64,000 nucleotides of DNA, taken from positions 93,960-157,959 of the forward strand of contig CAZPMC010000001.1 of assembly GCA_964587755.1 (NCBI GenBank). The letters are read 5' to 3'. Source of the stretch: CAZPMC01 sp964587755 (lineage in GTDB: Bacteria > Bacillota > Clostridia > Acetivibrionales > DTU013). Each line of letters starts with the position of its first letter. The first letter of the stretch is position 1. Below the pieces are notes generated by a model. The model searched no databases. It was not told where the DNA came from and saw only the letters and a list, made by a program, of their open reading frames with translations. Shown piece after piece: positions 18,704 through 25,699 of this stretch. Both the position numbers and the translations under genes were made by a program.

Positions 18704-19575
18704 TTGGTTTTCACCCTCCACAGCCCAATTCTTCTGCTGTTCGTTTCAGTGTCAAGTAGGTTCTTATTAAGTGCCTTCCTTAGTGTATCTGAAGTAAGAT
18801 TCCTTGTAAGCCCTCCATTGAGAGCAAATGAAATTTTCCCTGATTCCTCAGATACAACTATAGCTATGGAATCTGATACTTCTGTTATTCCAAGAGCCGC
18901 CCTGTGCCTGGTGCCCAATTCCTTGCTAAGGTTTGGATTGTCTGTCAAAGGCAAAAAGCAGGCTGCAGCTTTTATTTTGTTGTCACGGATAATAATAGCT
19001 CCATCATGTAGTGGGGTATCAGGTACAAATATGTTTCTTATCAGCTCGCTGGAAACATGTGAATCAAGCTGAGTCCCTGTATTAATTATCTCACCGATTT
19101 TTGTATTTCTTTCAATGACAATCAAAGCACCTATGTATTTAGAAGATAAATCAACACAGGCCTTTACTATTTCTTCAATTACAGCAGTTGTTTGAATCAT
19201 TGCATCTGATTCATCGAATTGGAAGATGTCCTTAATACTGCTTCTGCCTATCTTCTCAAGCGCTCTTCTGAGCTCCGGCTGGAAAAGAACGATTGCTCCG
19301 ATGGCTAATACAGACAGCACACCTTGAAGAATATAACTTATTGTTTTCAGACCTAAAATTTTACTTATTTCCGTCGCCAGAATTATGAGTAGAATTCCCT
19401 TAATAAGCTGCCATGCACGGGTTTCCTTCACAAGAACAATTAGCTTGTACACCACCCATGAAACTATGCTGATGTCAATGAGAGTCCTAATTATGCTCAA
19501 AGGGCTGCTAAGGCCTATATATCCGGCAAAATTGTTAAATAGATCTTTAAGATTTATGCTGTCCAAGAAATCCAA
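18700..19575 (-). CDS. cdaA: Diadenylate cyclase CdaA
   Basis: A 291-residue enzyme that makes cyclic di-AMP from two ATP. Three transmembrane helices (about residues 34-50, 58-75, 80-98) precede the DAC domain with the catalytic DGA motif (191-193, PLHDGAIII) and GTRHRAALG (RHR 223-225). Start is TTG with GAGG 4 bases upstream. It is the second gene of a unit that begins with a 33-codon ORF and continues into cdaR. c-di-AMP controls K+ homeostasis and osmolyte uptake in Firmicutes. Confidence 0.95.
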   Translation of the reverse strand: MDFLDSINLKDLFNNFAGYIGLSSPLSIIRTLIDISIVSWVVYKLIVLVKETRAWQLIKGILLIILATEISKILGLKTISYILQGVLSVLAIGAIVLFQPELRRALEKIGRSSIKDIFQFDESDAMIQTTAVIEEIVKACVDLSSKYIGALIVIERNTKIGEIINTGTQLDSHVSSELIRNIFVPDTPLHDGAIIIRDNKIKAAACFLPLTDNPNLSKELGTRHRAALGITEVSDSIAIVVSEESGKISFALNGGLTRNLTSDTLRKALNKNLLDTETNSRRIGLWRVKTK

Positions 19576-19717
19576 AAAGCCTCACACCCCTGTATTTAAG
19601 CCTTAAAATTTCACATTAACCTGCGAGTATAATGCATAATAGAATTATACCTTTTTTGTTCTATATATGTAAGGTGTTTTTGAATATTTTTTGAATAAAT
19701 ATTAATATTATTTAGTA

Positions 19718-19819
19718 CTAACTTCCAAAAATAAGCGAATATGCCACATATCCCACAGATGTAAACAAAAACACCAAAACTGTTATCAATGCCACCAACT
19801 TTATCAGTTTTACATTCAT
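19718..19819 (-). CDS. Putative 33-residue membrane peptide upstream of cdaA
   Basis: ATG 19819 is preceded by GGAGGGG 5 bases upstream, one of the best ribosome sites in the region. The product is one hydrophobic helix (KLIKLVALITVLVFLFTSVG) with a basic N terminus and a short tail ending LIFGS. It lies 142 bases upstream of cdaA in the same direction, downstream of the only strong promoter. It may be a small partner of the CdaA/CdaR membrane complex or a leader peptide. I do not recognise a family. A longer in-frame start at 19903 lacks a good ribosome site. Confidence 0.5.
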   Translation of the reverse strand: MNVKLIKLVALITVLVFLFTSVGYVAYSLIFGS

Positions 19820-19917
19820 AACGCCCCTCCAATGGATCAAGCCCTCTAATAATAAAGCTCCGGCATCCTGCGCCAAAGCCCGTTTGCAAAAGTACCTGAT
19901 CACAAATTACCAATTTA

Positions 19918-19947
19918 ATTTTACGATTAATTATCGCGCCTTGTCAA
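19918..19947 (-). promoter_or_regulatory. Promoter for the small ORF-cdaA-cdaR unit
   Basis: Minus-strand TTGACA (19942-19947), an 18-base spacer and TAAAAT (19918-19923) lie about 100 bases before the small ORF. A second TATAAT (near 19650) without a good -35 lies closer to cdaA. Confidence 0.6.
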
Positions 19948-20014
19948 GTGGAGCCCTAGCTGCTATTTTTCTGCCAAGTTTTGCCCAAAATGTCGGTACC
20001 AGCATTCCCCTCAC

Positions 20015-21544
20015 TTATATCTTTGGTTGTAAGGCCAGCCCTTCCTCTGACAGAATATAAACCTTATCGCACACCTCATTAAGATACTTCCGGTCATGTG
20101 AAATGCTGATAATAGTTCCCCCGAAGTTTTTTAGAGCTTGCCTTACGACAGGATTCGAAAGAGGGCTGAAGTTTCGTGTAGGCTCATCTAAAAGCAGTAC
20201 ATTTGCATTTCGTAGCACCATATCTAAAAATAATATTTTCGCCTTTTGCCCTCCGCTGAGATTTCCGATTTTACCTGTCATCTCTTCATGAGTAAATCTC
20301 ATACTCCCCATAAAGCTTCTTGCCCTTGTAATATCTTCCTTAGTATAATTATCGGCAAGAAATTCTATTGGAGTTTTGTCATAGTCCAATATTTGTGCAT
20401 AATCCTGGGGCATATACGCTATTATAATATCTTGCCGGTCTTTAAGCTCCTTTCTGACTCTTGACAAAAGCGTCGATTTCCCCGATCCGTTTTTACCGAC
20501 AATACCAATATGCTCATTACCCATAACAATTAGCTGTATGTCACTTGACAGTATTCTGTCTCCAATCTTCAACTCCTTTAAGCTTATATTTAAAATAACC
20601 TTTGATTTGGGTACGTATATATCCTCACTGAATTTTGTAATAATCGCATCTTCAGTTTGCGGTATTTCCAGAAAATCTTCAGATTGCCTCTTAAGTCTTT
20701 TCTCCTGAGATTTAACCGATTTCATTTTCTTCTTAAGCAGTCTTCCCCCTGCCGGGTCTTGCCGGGATATTACCCTTTGCTCATGCTCAACTCGGCTGTT
20801 TATTTGTCTCCATTTATCCATCTGCTTTTGGTAATCGCTGCGTTGCTTCTTGGCAACCTGCATCTGTTTTTCAAAGATAGCCGCTCTAAAGTCAATATAC
20901 TCCCGAAAGCTTGAATGAGAGACGCTTATTCTAGGCTTAGTCTTTCGGATTAGCTGTTCAATGTGAATAATGACGTTTGCAACATTTTCTATCATCATCT
21001 CATCATGAGACACAAATAAAACCGGCAACTTGGATTCCTTTATAAATCCTTCCAGCCATTCCAATGTTTCAATATCGAGATCGTTTGTCGGTTCATCAAG
21101 CAACAATATGTCAGGCTGCTCCATCAATATTTTTGCAAGCTGTATTTTTATTTTTTCACCGCCCGACAGAGTCTTAATTATCCGATTCGACGATATAAAC
21201 TCAGATGTAATTCCAAGCCGTGTCAAAAAGTCCCTAGGGATATCTCCATGAATAAACAGGTTCTTGTTTTCAAAATACTCTGCAACCGTAACATCTGAAT
21301 AAATCGGATCCATCATTTGCGGAAGATAGGCGGTCTTTCCCTTTCTTATTATTTGACCGCTGTAGGTGCAGTAGTCTTCAATTAAGCTCTCATCATGAAT
21401 CATTTTAAGAAGTGTGGATTTTCCGTTGCCTTCTTCACCAATGATAACAGCTTTATCTCCCTGGTTTAGCGTAAAGCTGAAATTGTCAATTATCTGCCTG
21501 CCATCCCTTGATAAGGTAATATTAATGTTTTTCAGCTCAAGCAT
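20015..21544 (-). CDS. ABC-F ATPase, probable ribosome-protection protein
   Basis: A 509-residue protein with two ABC domains and no membrane segments. Domain 1: Walker A GEEGNGKST, signature LSGGEK, Walker B with DEPTNDLD. Domain 2: Walker A GKNGSGKST, signature LSGGQK, Walker B with DEPTRNFSP. A charged, coiled-coil interdomain linker (about residues 225-290, KKQRSDYQKQMDKW onward) is the part that reaches the ribosomal P-site/peptidyl transferase centre in ABC-F proteins. Several relatives confer resistance to lincosamide, pleuromutilin or streptogramin antibiotics by displacing the drug. The leader attenuator and mini-ORF support a drug-inducible gene; the actual drug is unknown. Start ATG with AAGGAGG. 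Confidence 0.88.
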   Translation of the reverse strand: MLELKNINITLSRDGRQIIDNFSFTLNQGDKAVIIGEEGNGKSTLLKMIHDESLIEDYCTYSGQIIRKGKTAYLPQMMDPIYSDVTVAEYFENKNLFIHGDIPRDFLTRLGITSEFISSNRIIKTLSGGEKIKIQLAKILMEQPDILLLDEPTNDLDIETLEWLEGFIKESKLPVLFVSHDEMMIENVANVIIHIEQLIRKTKPRISVSHSSFREYIDFRAAIFEKQMQVAKKQRSDYQKQMDKWRQINSRVEHEQRVISRQDPAGGRLLKKKMKSVKSQEKRLKRQSEDFLEIPQTEDAIITKFSEDIYVPKSKVILNISLKELKIGDRILSSDIQLIVMGNEHIGIVGKNGSGKSTLLSRVRKELKDRQDIIIAYMPQDYAQILDYDKTPIEFLADNYTKEDITRARSFMGSMRFTHEEMTGKIGNLSGGQKAKILFLDMVLRNANVLLLDEPTRNFSPLSNPVVRQALKNFGGTIISISHDRKYLNEVCDKVYILSEEGLALQPKI

Positions 21545-21556
21545 ATAATACCTCCT

Positions 21557-21610
21557 TAAAACAAAACTCCATTTCCGAATCGCCAGGCCTGCAATTTTTC
21601 GAAAACGGAG
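21557..21610 (-). promoter_or_regulatory. Transcription attenuator in the ABC-F leader
   Basis: On the minus strand 13-base arms at 21598-21610 and 21567-21579 pair continuously (two G-T wobbles) around an 18-base loop, followed at once by TTTTGTTTT. The ribosome site of the ABC-F gene begins at the end of the T tract, so no promoter fits between hairpin and gene and transcription must read through it. This is the arrangement of an attenuator, not simply an upstream-gene terminator. Confidence 0.7.
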
Positions 21611-21625
21611 CTAAATATTCAACAT
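21611..21625 (-). CDS. Four-codon leader peptide (MLNI) of the ABC-F attenuator
   Basis: ATG TTG AAT ATT TAG, with AGGG 6 bases and AGGAG further upstream. The stop codon directly abuts the 5' arm of the attenuator hairpin, so a ribosome held on this ORF would cover that arm and favour read-through. Too short for homology; supported only by position. Confidence 0.45.
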   Translation of the reverse strand: MLNI

Positions 21626-21644
21626 AGTATTCCCTGTCCCTCTC

Positions 21645-22214
21645 CTAGTTTTCGTAGGTTTTAAGTATCTCCTGAGCCACTGCCCTTTTGCTCATCCTCA
21701 TGTCCATGGCTTTTCTTTCGATATATTTGTGGGCTTCGTTCTCACTCATATTATAATAGGATATCAAAATACATTTTGCCCGGTCAACTATGCGTATGTC
21801 TTCTATTTTTTGTATTAGCTTATCGTTTTCCTCCCTTATACTCATTAGCTTGTTGTGGGACGCCTTCGCAAGCTTTAATGCCGACCAGAAAAGGTTTTTG
21901 TTCACCGGCTTTGATACGGTAATTACACCATAATCCTCAACAGCATCAGAAACTTCATCGTAGTACTCTACGCTTACGAATAAAATCACCTGGCTTACTC
22001 CTTTAGAGGCAATATGTCTTGATAAACTCTCTCCCGTTTCATCGGGAAGAGGCGCATTAATAATATACAAATCAAAATCACGTTCTATAAGCAGTCTCCT
22101 TGCCTCGCCACAAGTCGTTGCAGTGACAATTTGATCACAGGATACGGAGTGGAGCATATCTGTGAAAAAGGCTATGCTTTTAGCTGAGTACGATACGATT
22201 AAAGCACTTTTCAA
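21645..22214 (-). CDS. ANTAR-domain response regulator with degenerate receiver (NitR-like)
   Basis: A 189-residue protein. Residues 1-120 form a receiver fold (LIVSYSAKSIAFF onward) in which the acidic pocket is missing and the phospho-acceptor position is Asn53 (LYIINAPLPD), while the Lys of VSKPV is kept. Residues 128-186 are an ANTAR RNA-binding domain (AKCILISYYNMSENEAHKYIE, then AMDMRMSKRAVAQEIL). ANTAR proteins bind dual-hairpin RNA motifs to prevent termination. Clostridial relatives sit beside glutamine synthetase, as here, 22 bases downstream of glnA. Start TTG with GGAGGAG. Because the acceptor Asp is missing, control by phosphorylation is unlikely. Confidence 0.85.
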   Translation of the reverse strand: MKSALIVSYSAKSIAFFTDMLHSVSCDQIVTATTCGEARRLLIERDFDLYIINAPLPDETGESLSRHIASKGVSQVILFVSVEYYDEVSDAVEDYGVITVSKPVNKNLFWSALKLAKASHNKLMSIREENDKLIQKIEDIRIVDRAKCILISYYNMSENEAHKYIERKAMDMRMSKRAVAQEILKTYEN

Positions 22215-22236
22215 AGAAACTCCTCCTCCGCAAAAG

Positions 22237-23553
22237 CTATAATTTGTTGAAATATCTCGTTCTAAAGAAATCTTCCTTGTCTTTTGCCTTTGAAAACTCA
22301 GTAGCCTCTTCTGTTTTCAAGGTCAAGTATTTTGACAGCATTTCATCTCCAATGGTATTTCTCACAAAGCTGCTGTTTTTTGCAAGCTCTACTGCTTTGT
22401 CCATGTTCTCGGGCAGAGGTGTCAGCTTATTCGTTATACTCTCATCTGCATTGTACAAATCCGCATCAATAGATGGCTGCAAGGTCAGCTCATTACTAAT
22501 ACCTTCAAGTCCCGCATTGATAATAAGTGCAAATGCAAGATATGGATTAAGAACAGGGTCGGGTGAACGAAGCTCCATCCTGAGCTTTTCTCCGAAAGCT
22601 GCCGGTATTCTCACAAGCTGCGAACGGTTTTTATGTGACCAGGATACATATCTGGGTGCCTCATTTTTACCCAAACGCTCATATGAATTGGCAATTGGAT
22701 TTAAAAAGATGGTCATTTCAGGAGTTTTTTCTAAAATGCCCGCAATAAAGCTCTCCACAACCTTAGATTGCTTAACACCACTTTCAAACATGTTATATCC
22801 ATTTTGAGAAAGGGACATATTCACATGAAGTCCGCTTCCACTTTCATTTAAAATAGGCTTTGGCATAAAGGAAGCAAACAGTCCGTTTCGTGCGGCTATG
22901 GCTTTAACCGTAGATTTGAAAGTTAAAAAGTTATCGGCAGCTTCTAATATATCACTGTATTTAAAAGATATTTCGTTTTGCCCCGGTCCCCGTTCATGAT
23001 GGGAAGTTTGCGGCTTTATTCCCATTTCTTGAAGACATAAGCATATTTCTCGTCTGATGTTTTCACCTTTATCAAGAGGAGAAATATCGAAATAGCTGCC
23101 GTTGTCTAATGTTTCAGTTGTAGGTTCTCCTTTTTCATCTGTCTTAAATAAATAAAATTCACATTCGGTTCCGATTTTGCATATATAGCCCATAGCCTTG
23201 CAGCGCTCAGCAACACGTTTTAACAAATATCTGCTGTCGCCTTGGAAGTCTGTCCTATCAGGATTTTTTATGTCACAATAAAACCGTATGACTCTGCCCG
23301 GGCCCGGACGCCATGGGAGTATAGTAAGTGTCGCAGGGTCGGGGACTAAAAACAAATCCGAATCCGTAATGTCGCGAAAGCCTTTTACTGCGTGTGCATC
23401 GAAAGAAATGCCGTTTTCAAAAGCTATTGGAAGTTCTTCAGGCATAATTGAAATGTTTTTTTGTACACCTAACAGATCGCAAAAACTAAGGCGTATAAAC
23501 TTAACCTCATTCTCCTTTACAAACTCCAAAACCTCATGAATTGTATTAGTCAT
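22237..23553 (-). CDS. glnA: Glutamine synthetase, type I
   Basis: A 438-residue enzyme that makes glutamine from glutamate, ammonia and ATP. The beta-grasp domain (residues 1-95) is followed by the catalytic domain with GTECEFYLF (metal-binding Glu), GPGQNEISFKYSD, GSGLHVNMSL (metal/ATP His), NPIANSYERLG and RNRSQLVRIPA-type residues (NRSQLVRIP, phosphate-binding Arg). The C terminus lacks an obvious adenylylation loop, as in Gram-positive GSI-alpha. It lies 15 bases downstream of glmS and upstream of the ANTAR regulator, probably one transcript. Confidence 0.95.
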   Translation of the reverse strand: MTNTIHEVLEFVKENEVKFIRLSFCDLLGVQKNISIMPEELPIAFENGISFDAHAVKGFRDITDSDLFLVPDPATLTILPWRPGPGRVIRFYCDIKNPDRTDFQGDSRYLLKRVAERCKAMGYICKIGTECEFYLFKTDEKGEPTTETLDNGSYFDISPLDKGENIRREICLCLQEMGIKPQTSHHERGPGQNEISFKYSDILEAADNFLTFKSTVKAIAARNGLFASFMPKPILNESGSGLHVNMSLSQNGYNMFESGVKQSKVVESFIAGILEKTPEMTIFLNPIANSYERLGKNEAPRYVSWSHKNRSQLVRIPAAFGEKLRMELRSPDPVLNPYLAFALIINAGLEGISNELTLQPSIDADLYNADESITNKLTPLPENMDKAVELAKNSSFVRNTIGDEMLSKYLTLKTEEATEFSKAKDKEDFFRTRYFNKL

Positions 23554-23568
23554 TGGATTCTCCTCCTT

Positions 23569-25380
23569 CTATTCTACAGTCACGCTTTTAGCCAGGTTTC
23601 TCGGTTTATCAATATCCAATCCCTTATTGGCAGCCACATAATAGCTAAGCAGCTGCAGCATAACAACAGAAAGGGATGGCGAAAATAGCTCGTTAATGCA
23701 TTGGATTTGTACTATCGATAATTTATCATTTTCTTTTGTGTCGTCAATATTTGTAATTAAAAGCACCCTTGCACCACGGCTTATTACCTGCTCCACATTG
23801 CTCATAATCTTATCCTTTAGCTTTTCACAACAGCGGATGGCAACAACCAGGGTATCCTCCTCGACAAGGGATATGGTGCCATGTTTAAGTTCACCACCTG
23901 CATATGCCTCGGAATGAATGTATGAAATCTCCTTAAGCTTTAGTGAACCCTCAAGAGCTATAGCATAATCAATATTGCGTCCAATAAAAAATATACTTTT
24001 GGAGTTAAAGCAGGTTGTGGCATATTGCTGTAATTTATCCTTCTGAAACAGCAGCTCAGCAACTTTTTCAGGTAAAGTTCTTATTTCATCCAGCATCTGA
24101 TTTTCTGCATCAACAGTTATTTTATTGAGCTTTGCTGCAAATCTTACACCAAGAATATATAGAAGCACCAGCTGTGCACAGAAGGCTTTTGTGGTTGCAA
24201 CGGCTATTTCAGGTCCTGCCATGGTGTAAATAGTATATTCTGCCTCCTTGGCAATAGTTGAGCCGATTACATTTACAATTGCAAGTGTCGTGGCGCCAAG
24301 CCTTTTAGCTTCACGAAGGGCAGCGATCGTATCAGCAGTTTCCCCCGATTGGCTTATAAGAATAACTAAAGTCCTATCGTCAACAAGTGGCTCCTTATAG
24401 CGGAATTCACTGGCAAGCTCCACCTCTACCGGAATTCTTGCCAGACGCTCAAACACAATTTTGCCGACAACAGCAGCGTTATATGCAGAGCCACACCCAG
24501 TCATTACAATTTTATTGTAATATGCGATATCCAGGCTGTCTATAACAGCTTTGTTTTCAGAGGATTTTATCGCAGAATTTATGGTATCTTTTAAAACCTT
24601 TGGCTGCTCCATTATCTCCTTGAACATAAAGTGAGGATATCCACCTTTTTCAGCGCTTTCAAGGCTCCAGGAAACAGTTTCAAGCTTTTTTTTGATTTGC
24701 TCCTTATCTAAATTATAAAAAGTGACCTTGTCTTTTTCCAGAACAGCAATTTCTTTGTCGTTAAAGTAGTAAACACTTGATGTATGCTCCAATACAGCCG
24801 GCACATCCGATGCGATAAAATTTCCATCCTTTGAAACACCTATAATAAGCGGGTTGTCTTTTTTAACAGCAAAAAGTTTATCCGGCTCATCTATGCACAA
24901 GATTCCAAGGGCAAAGGAACCCTCCAAGGTGTTTATAACCTTTATAACGGTATCGATTATATCACCTCTATGATAGTATTCGGCAAGCTGTGCTATAACC
25001 TCACTATCCGTATCCGAAACAAAGCCTATGCCTTTCCTTTGAAGCCTCTCCCGTAATTCCTTATGGTTTTCAATAATCCCGTTATGAACAATCACTATTT
25101 TGTTCTGGCTCCCCAAATGGGGGTGGGAATTAATGTTTGATGGTTCTCCATGAGTCGCCCAACGAGTGTGGCCTATCCCTGTATAGCCATTAATTTGACT
25201 ATTGGCAACAGCTGATTCCAAAACTGATAGTCTTCCTTTTCTCTTTACAACATCAATCCGGTTATTATCCAAAACAGCAATGCCGGCAGAATCGTAACCC
25301 CTGTATTCTAATTTTTTCAAACCTCTAATTATAAGTGGTACCGCATTTTCATTCCCCACATATCCGATAATGCCACACAT
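23569..25380 (-). CDS. glmS: Glutamine-fructose-6-phosphate aminotransferase
   Basis: A 603-residue enzyme that makes glucosamine-6-phosphate from fructose-6-phosphate and glutamine, the entry to amino-sugar and peptidoglycan synthesis. The start was set at ATG 25380, not 25386, because the N-terminal amidase requires Cys directly after Met (MCGIIGYVG). The glutaminase domain shows GHTRWATHG and VHNGIIENH. Two SIS domains (about residues 290-590) bind the sugar (TGCGSAYNAA, LISQSGETADT). Followed by glnA, which supplies its glutamine. No glmS ribozyme is present; the leader instead holds a long hairpin. Confidence 0.96.
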   Translation of the reverse strand: MCGIIGYVGNENAVPLIIRGLKKLEYRGYDSAGIAVLDNNRIDVVKRKGRLSVLESAVANSQINGYTGIGHTRWATHGEPSNINSHPHLGSQNKIVIVHNGIIENHKELRERLQRKGIGFVSDTDSEVIAQLAEYYHRGDIIDTVIKVINTLEGSFALGILCIDEPDKLFAVKKDNPLIIGVSKDGNFIASDVPAVLEHTSSVYYFNDKEIAVLEKDKVTFYNLDKEQIKKKLETVSWSLESAEKGGYPHFMFKEIMEQPKVLKDTINSAIKSSENKAVIDSLDIAYYNKIVMTGCGSAYNAAVVGKIVFERLARIPVEVELASEFRYKEPLVDDRTLVILISQSGETADTIAALREAKRLGATTLAIVNVIGSTIAKEAEYTIYTMAGPEIAVATTKAFCAQLVLLYILGVRFAAKLNKITVDAENQMLDEIRTLPEKVAELLFQKDKLQQYATTCFNSKSIFFIGRNIDYAIALEGSLKLKEISYIHSEAYAGGELKHGTISLVEEDTLVVAIRCCEKLKDKIMSNVEQVISRGARVLLITNIDDTKENDKLSIVQIQCINELFSPSLSVVMLQLLSYYVAANKGLDIDKPRNLAKSVTVE

Positions 25381-25446
25381 GTCCACACCCCCAAATTGGC
25401 TTGAGACAGCTATTATACAATATTTCCCATCTCTAAATAAAATAAT

Positions 25447-25505
25447 AGGCGCTCATCGCATAACTAAAGGGAGTTAATAACTCTTTAATTATCCGAAGAA
25501 CGCCT
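25447..25505 (-). promoter_or_regulatory. Long inverted repeat in the glmS 5' leader
   Basis: Two arms of about 28-31 bases (25447-25477 and 25479-25505) pair almost end to end with a few mismatches; the outer bases are AGGCG/CGCCT and the inner ones GAGTTA/TAACTC. Read on the glmS strand it starts roughly 8 bases after the predicted transcription start and is followed by a T-rich stretch (ATTATTTTATTT), as in an attenuator. It could also be a protein-binding site or serve both divergent genes. Confidence 0.55.
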
Positions 25506-25520
25506 TTGTTCCTTACTTTT

Positions 25521-25549
25521 AGTATATATCAATCACAGGTACACGTCAA
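25521..25549 (-). promoter_or_regulatory. Promoter for the glmS-glnA-ANTAR unit
   Basis: Minus-strand TTGACG (25544-25549), 17-base spacer, TATACT (25521-25526). Predicted start near 25514, giving a leader of about 130 bases that contains the long hairpin. A separate TATAAT at 25412-25417 closer to glmS has no good -35. Confidence 0.6.
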
Positions 25550-25579
25550 TAGTAGATGGGTTAAATTAACATAATAGTA

Positions 25580-25608
25580 TTGACAGATGAAAACAAATAT
25601 GCTAACAT
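25580..25608 (+). promoter_or_regulatory. Promoter for gdhA
   Basis: TTGACA (25580-25585), a 17-base spacer and TAACAT (25603-25608) preceded by TG at the extended -10 position. It is divergent from the glmS promoter, with about 30 bases between the two -35 boxes, room for a shared regulator. Confidence 0.65.
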
Positions 25609-25621
25609 AGTGATGCTAAAC

Positions 25622-25675
25622 AAAGGTGTTTATCAGAGAATGGCGTTGACCGTTCTCTGGTGGACACCTTTTTTT
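25622..25675 (+). promoter_or_regulatory. Terminator-like hairpin in the gdhA 5' leader
   Basis: AAAGGTGT (25622-25629) pairs with ACACCTTT (25664-25671); inside it CAGAGAATGG pairs with CCGTTCTCTG around a 6-base loop, and seven T (25669-25675) follow. It begins about 7 bases after the predicted transcription start and ends 7 bases before the gdhA ribosome site, so it would end or limit gdhA transcription unless read through. Confidence 0.65.
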
Positions 25676-25699
25676 GTTACCAAAAAAGGAGGCACTTTT

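Noticed and set aside
19820..19917. c-di-GMP or c-di-AMP riboswitch upstream of the small ORF before cdaA
   Set aside because: GCAAAC and GGCGCA strings are present but not in the order or context of either riboswitch.
25381..25520. Possible glmS ribozyme in the glmS leader (a GCGCC string is present)
   Set aside because: The conserved core of the ribozyme beyond GCGCC is absent and the bases belong to a long simple hairpin.
25622..25675. Canonical ANTAR dual-hairpin target in the gdhA leader
   Set aside because: Only one hairpin is present and its 6-base loop lacks the A1/G4 pattern.
25580..25699. N-terminal extension of 40 residues on GdhA
   Set aside because: It would be translated from within the promoter and leader hairpin; a strong ribosome site precedes ATG 25700.
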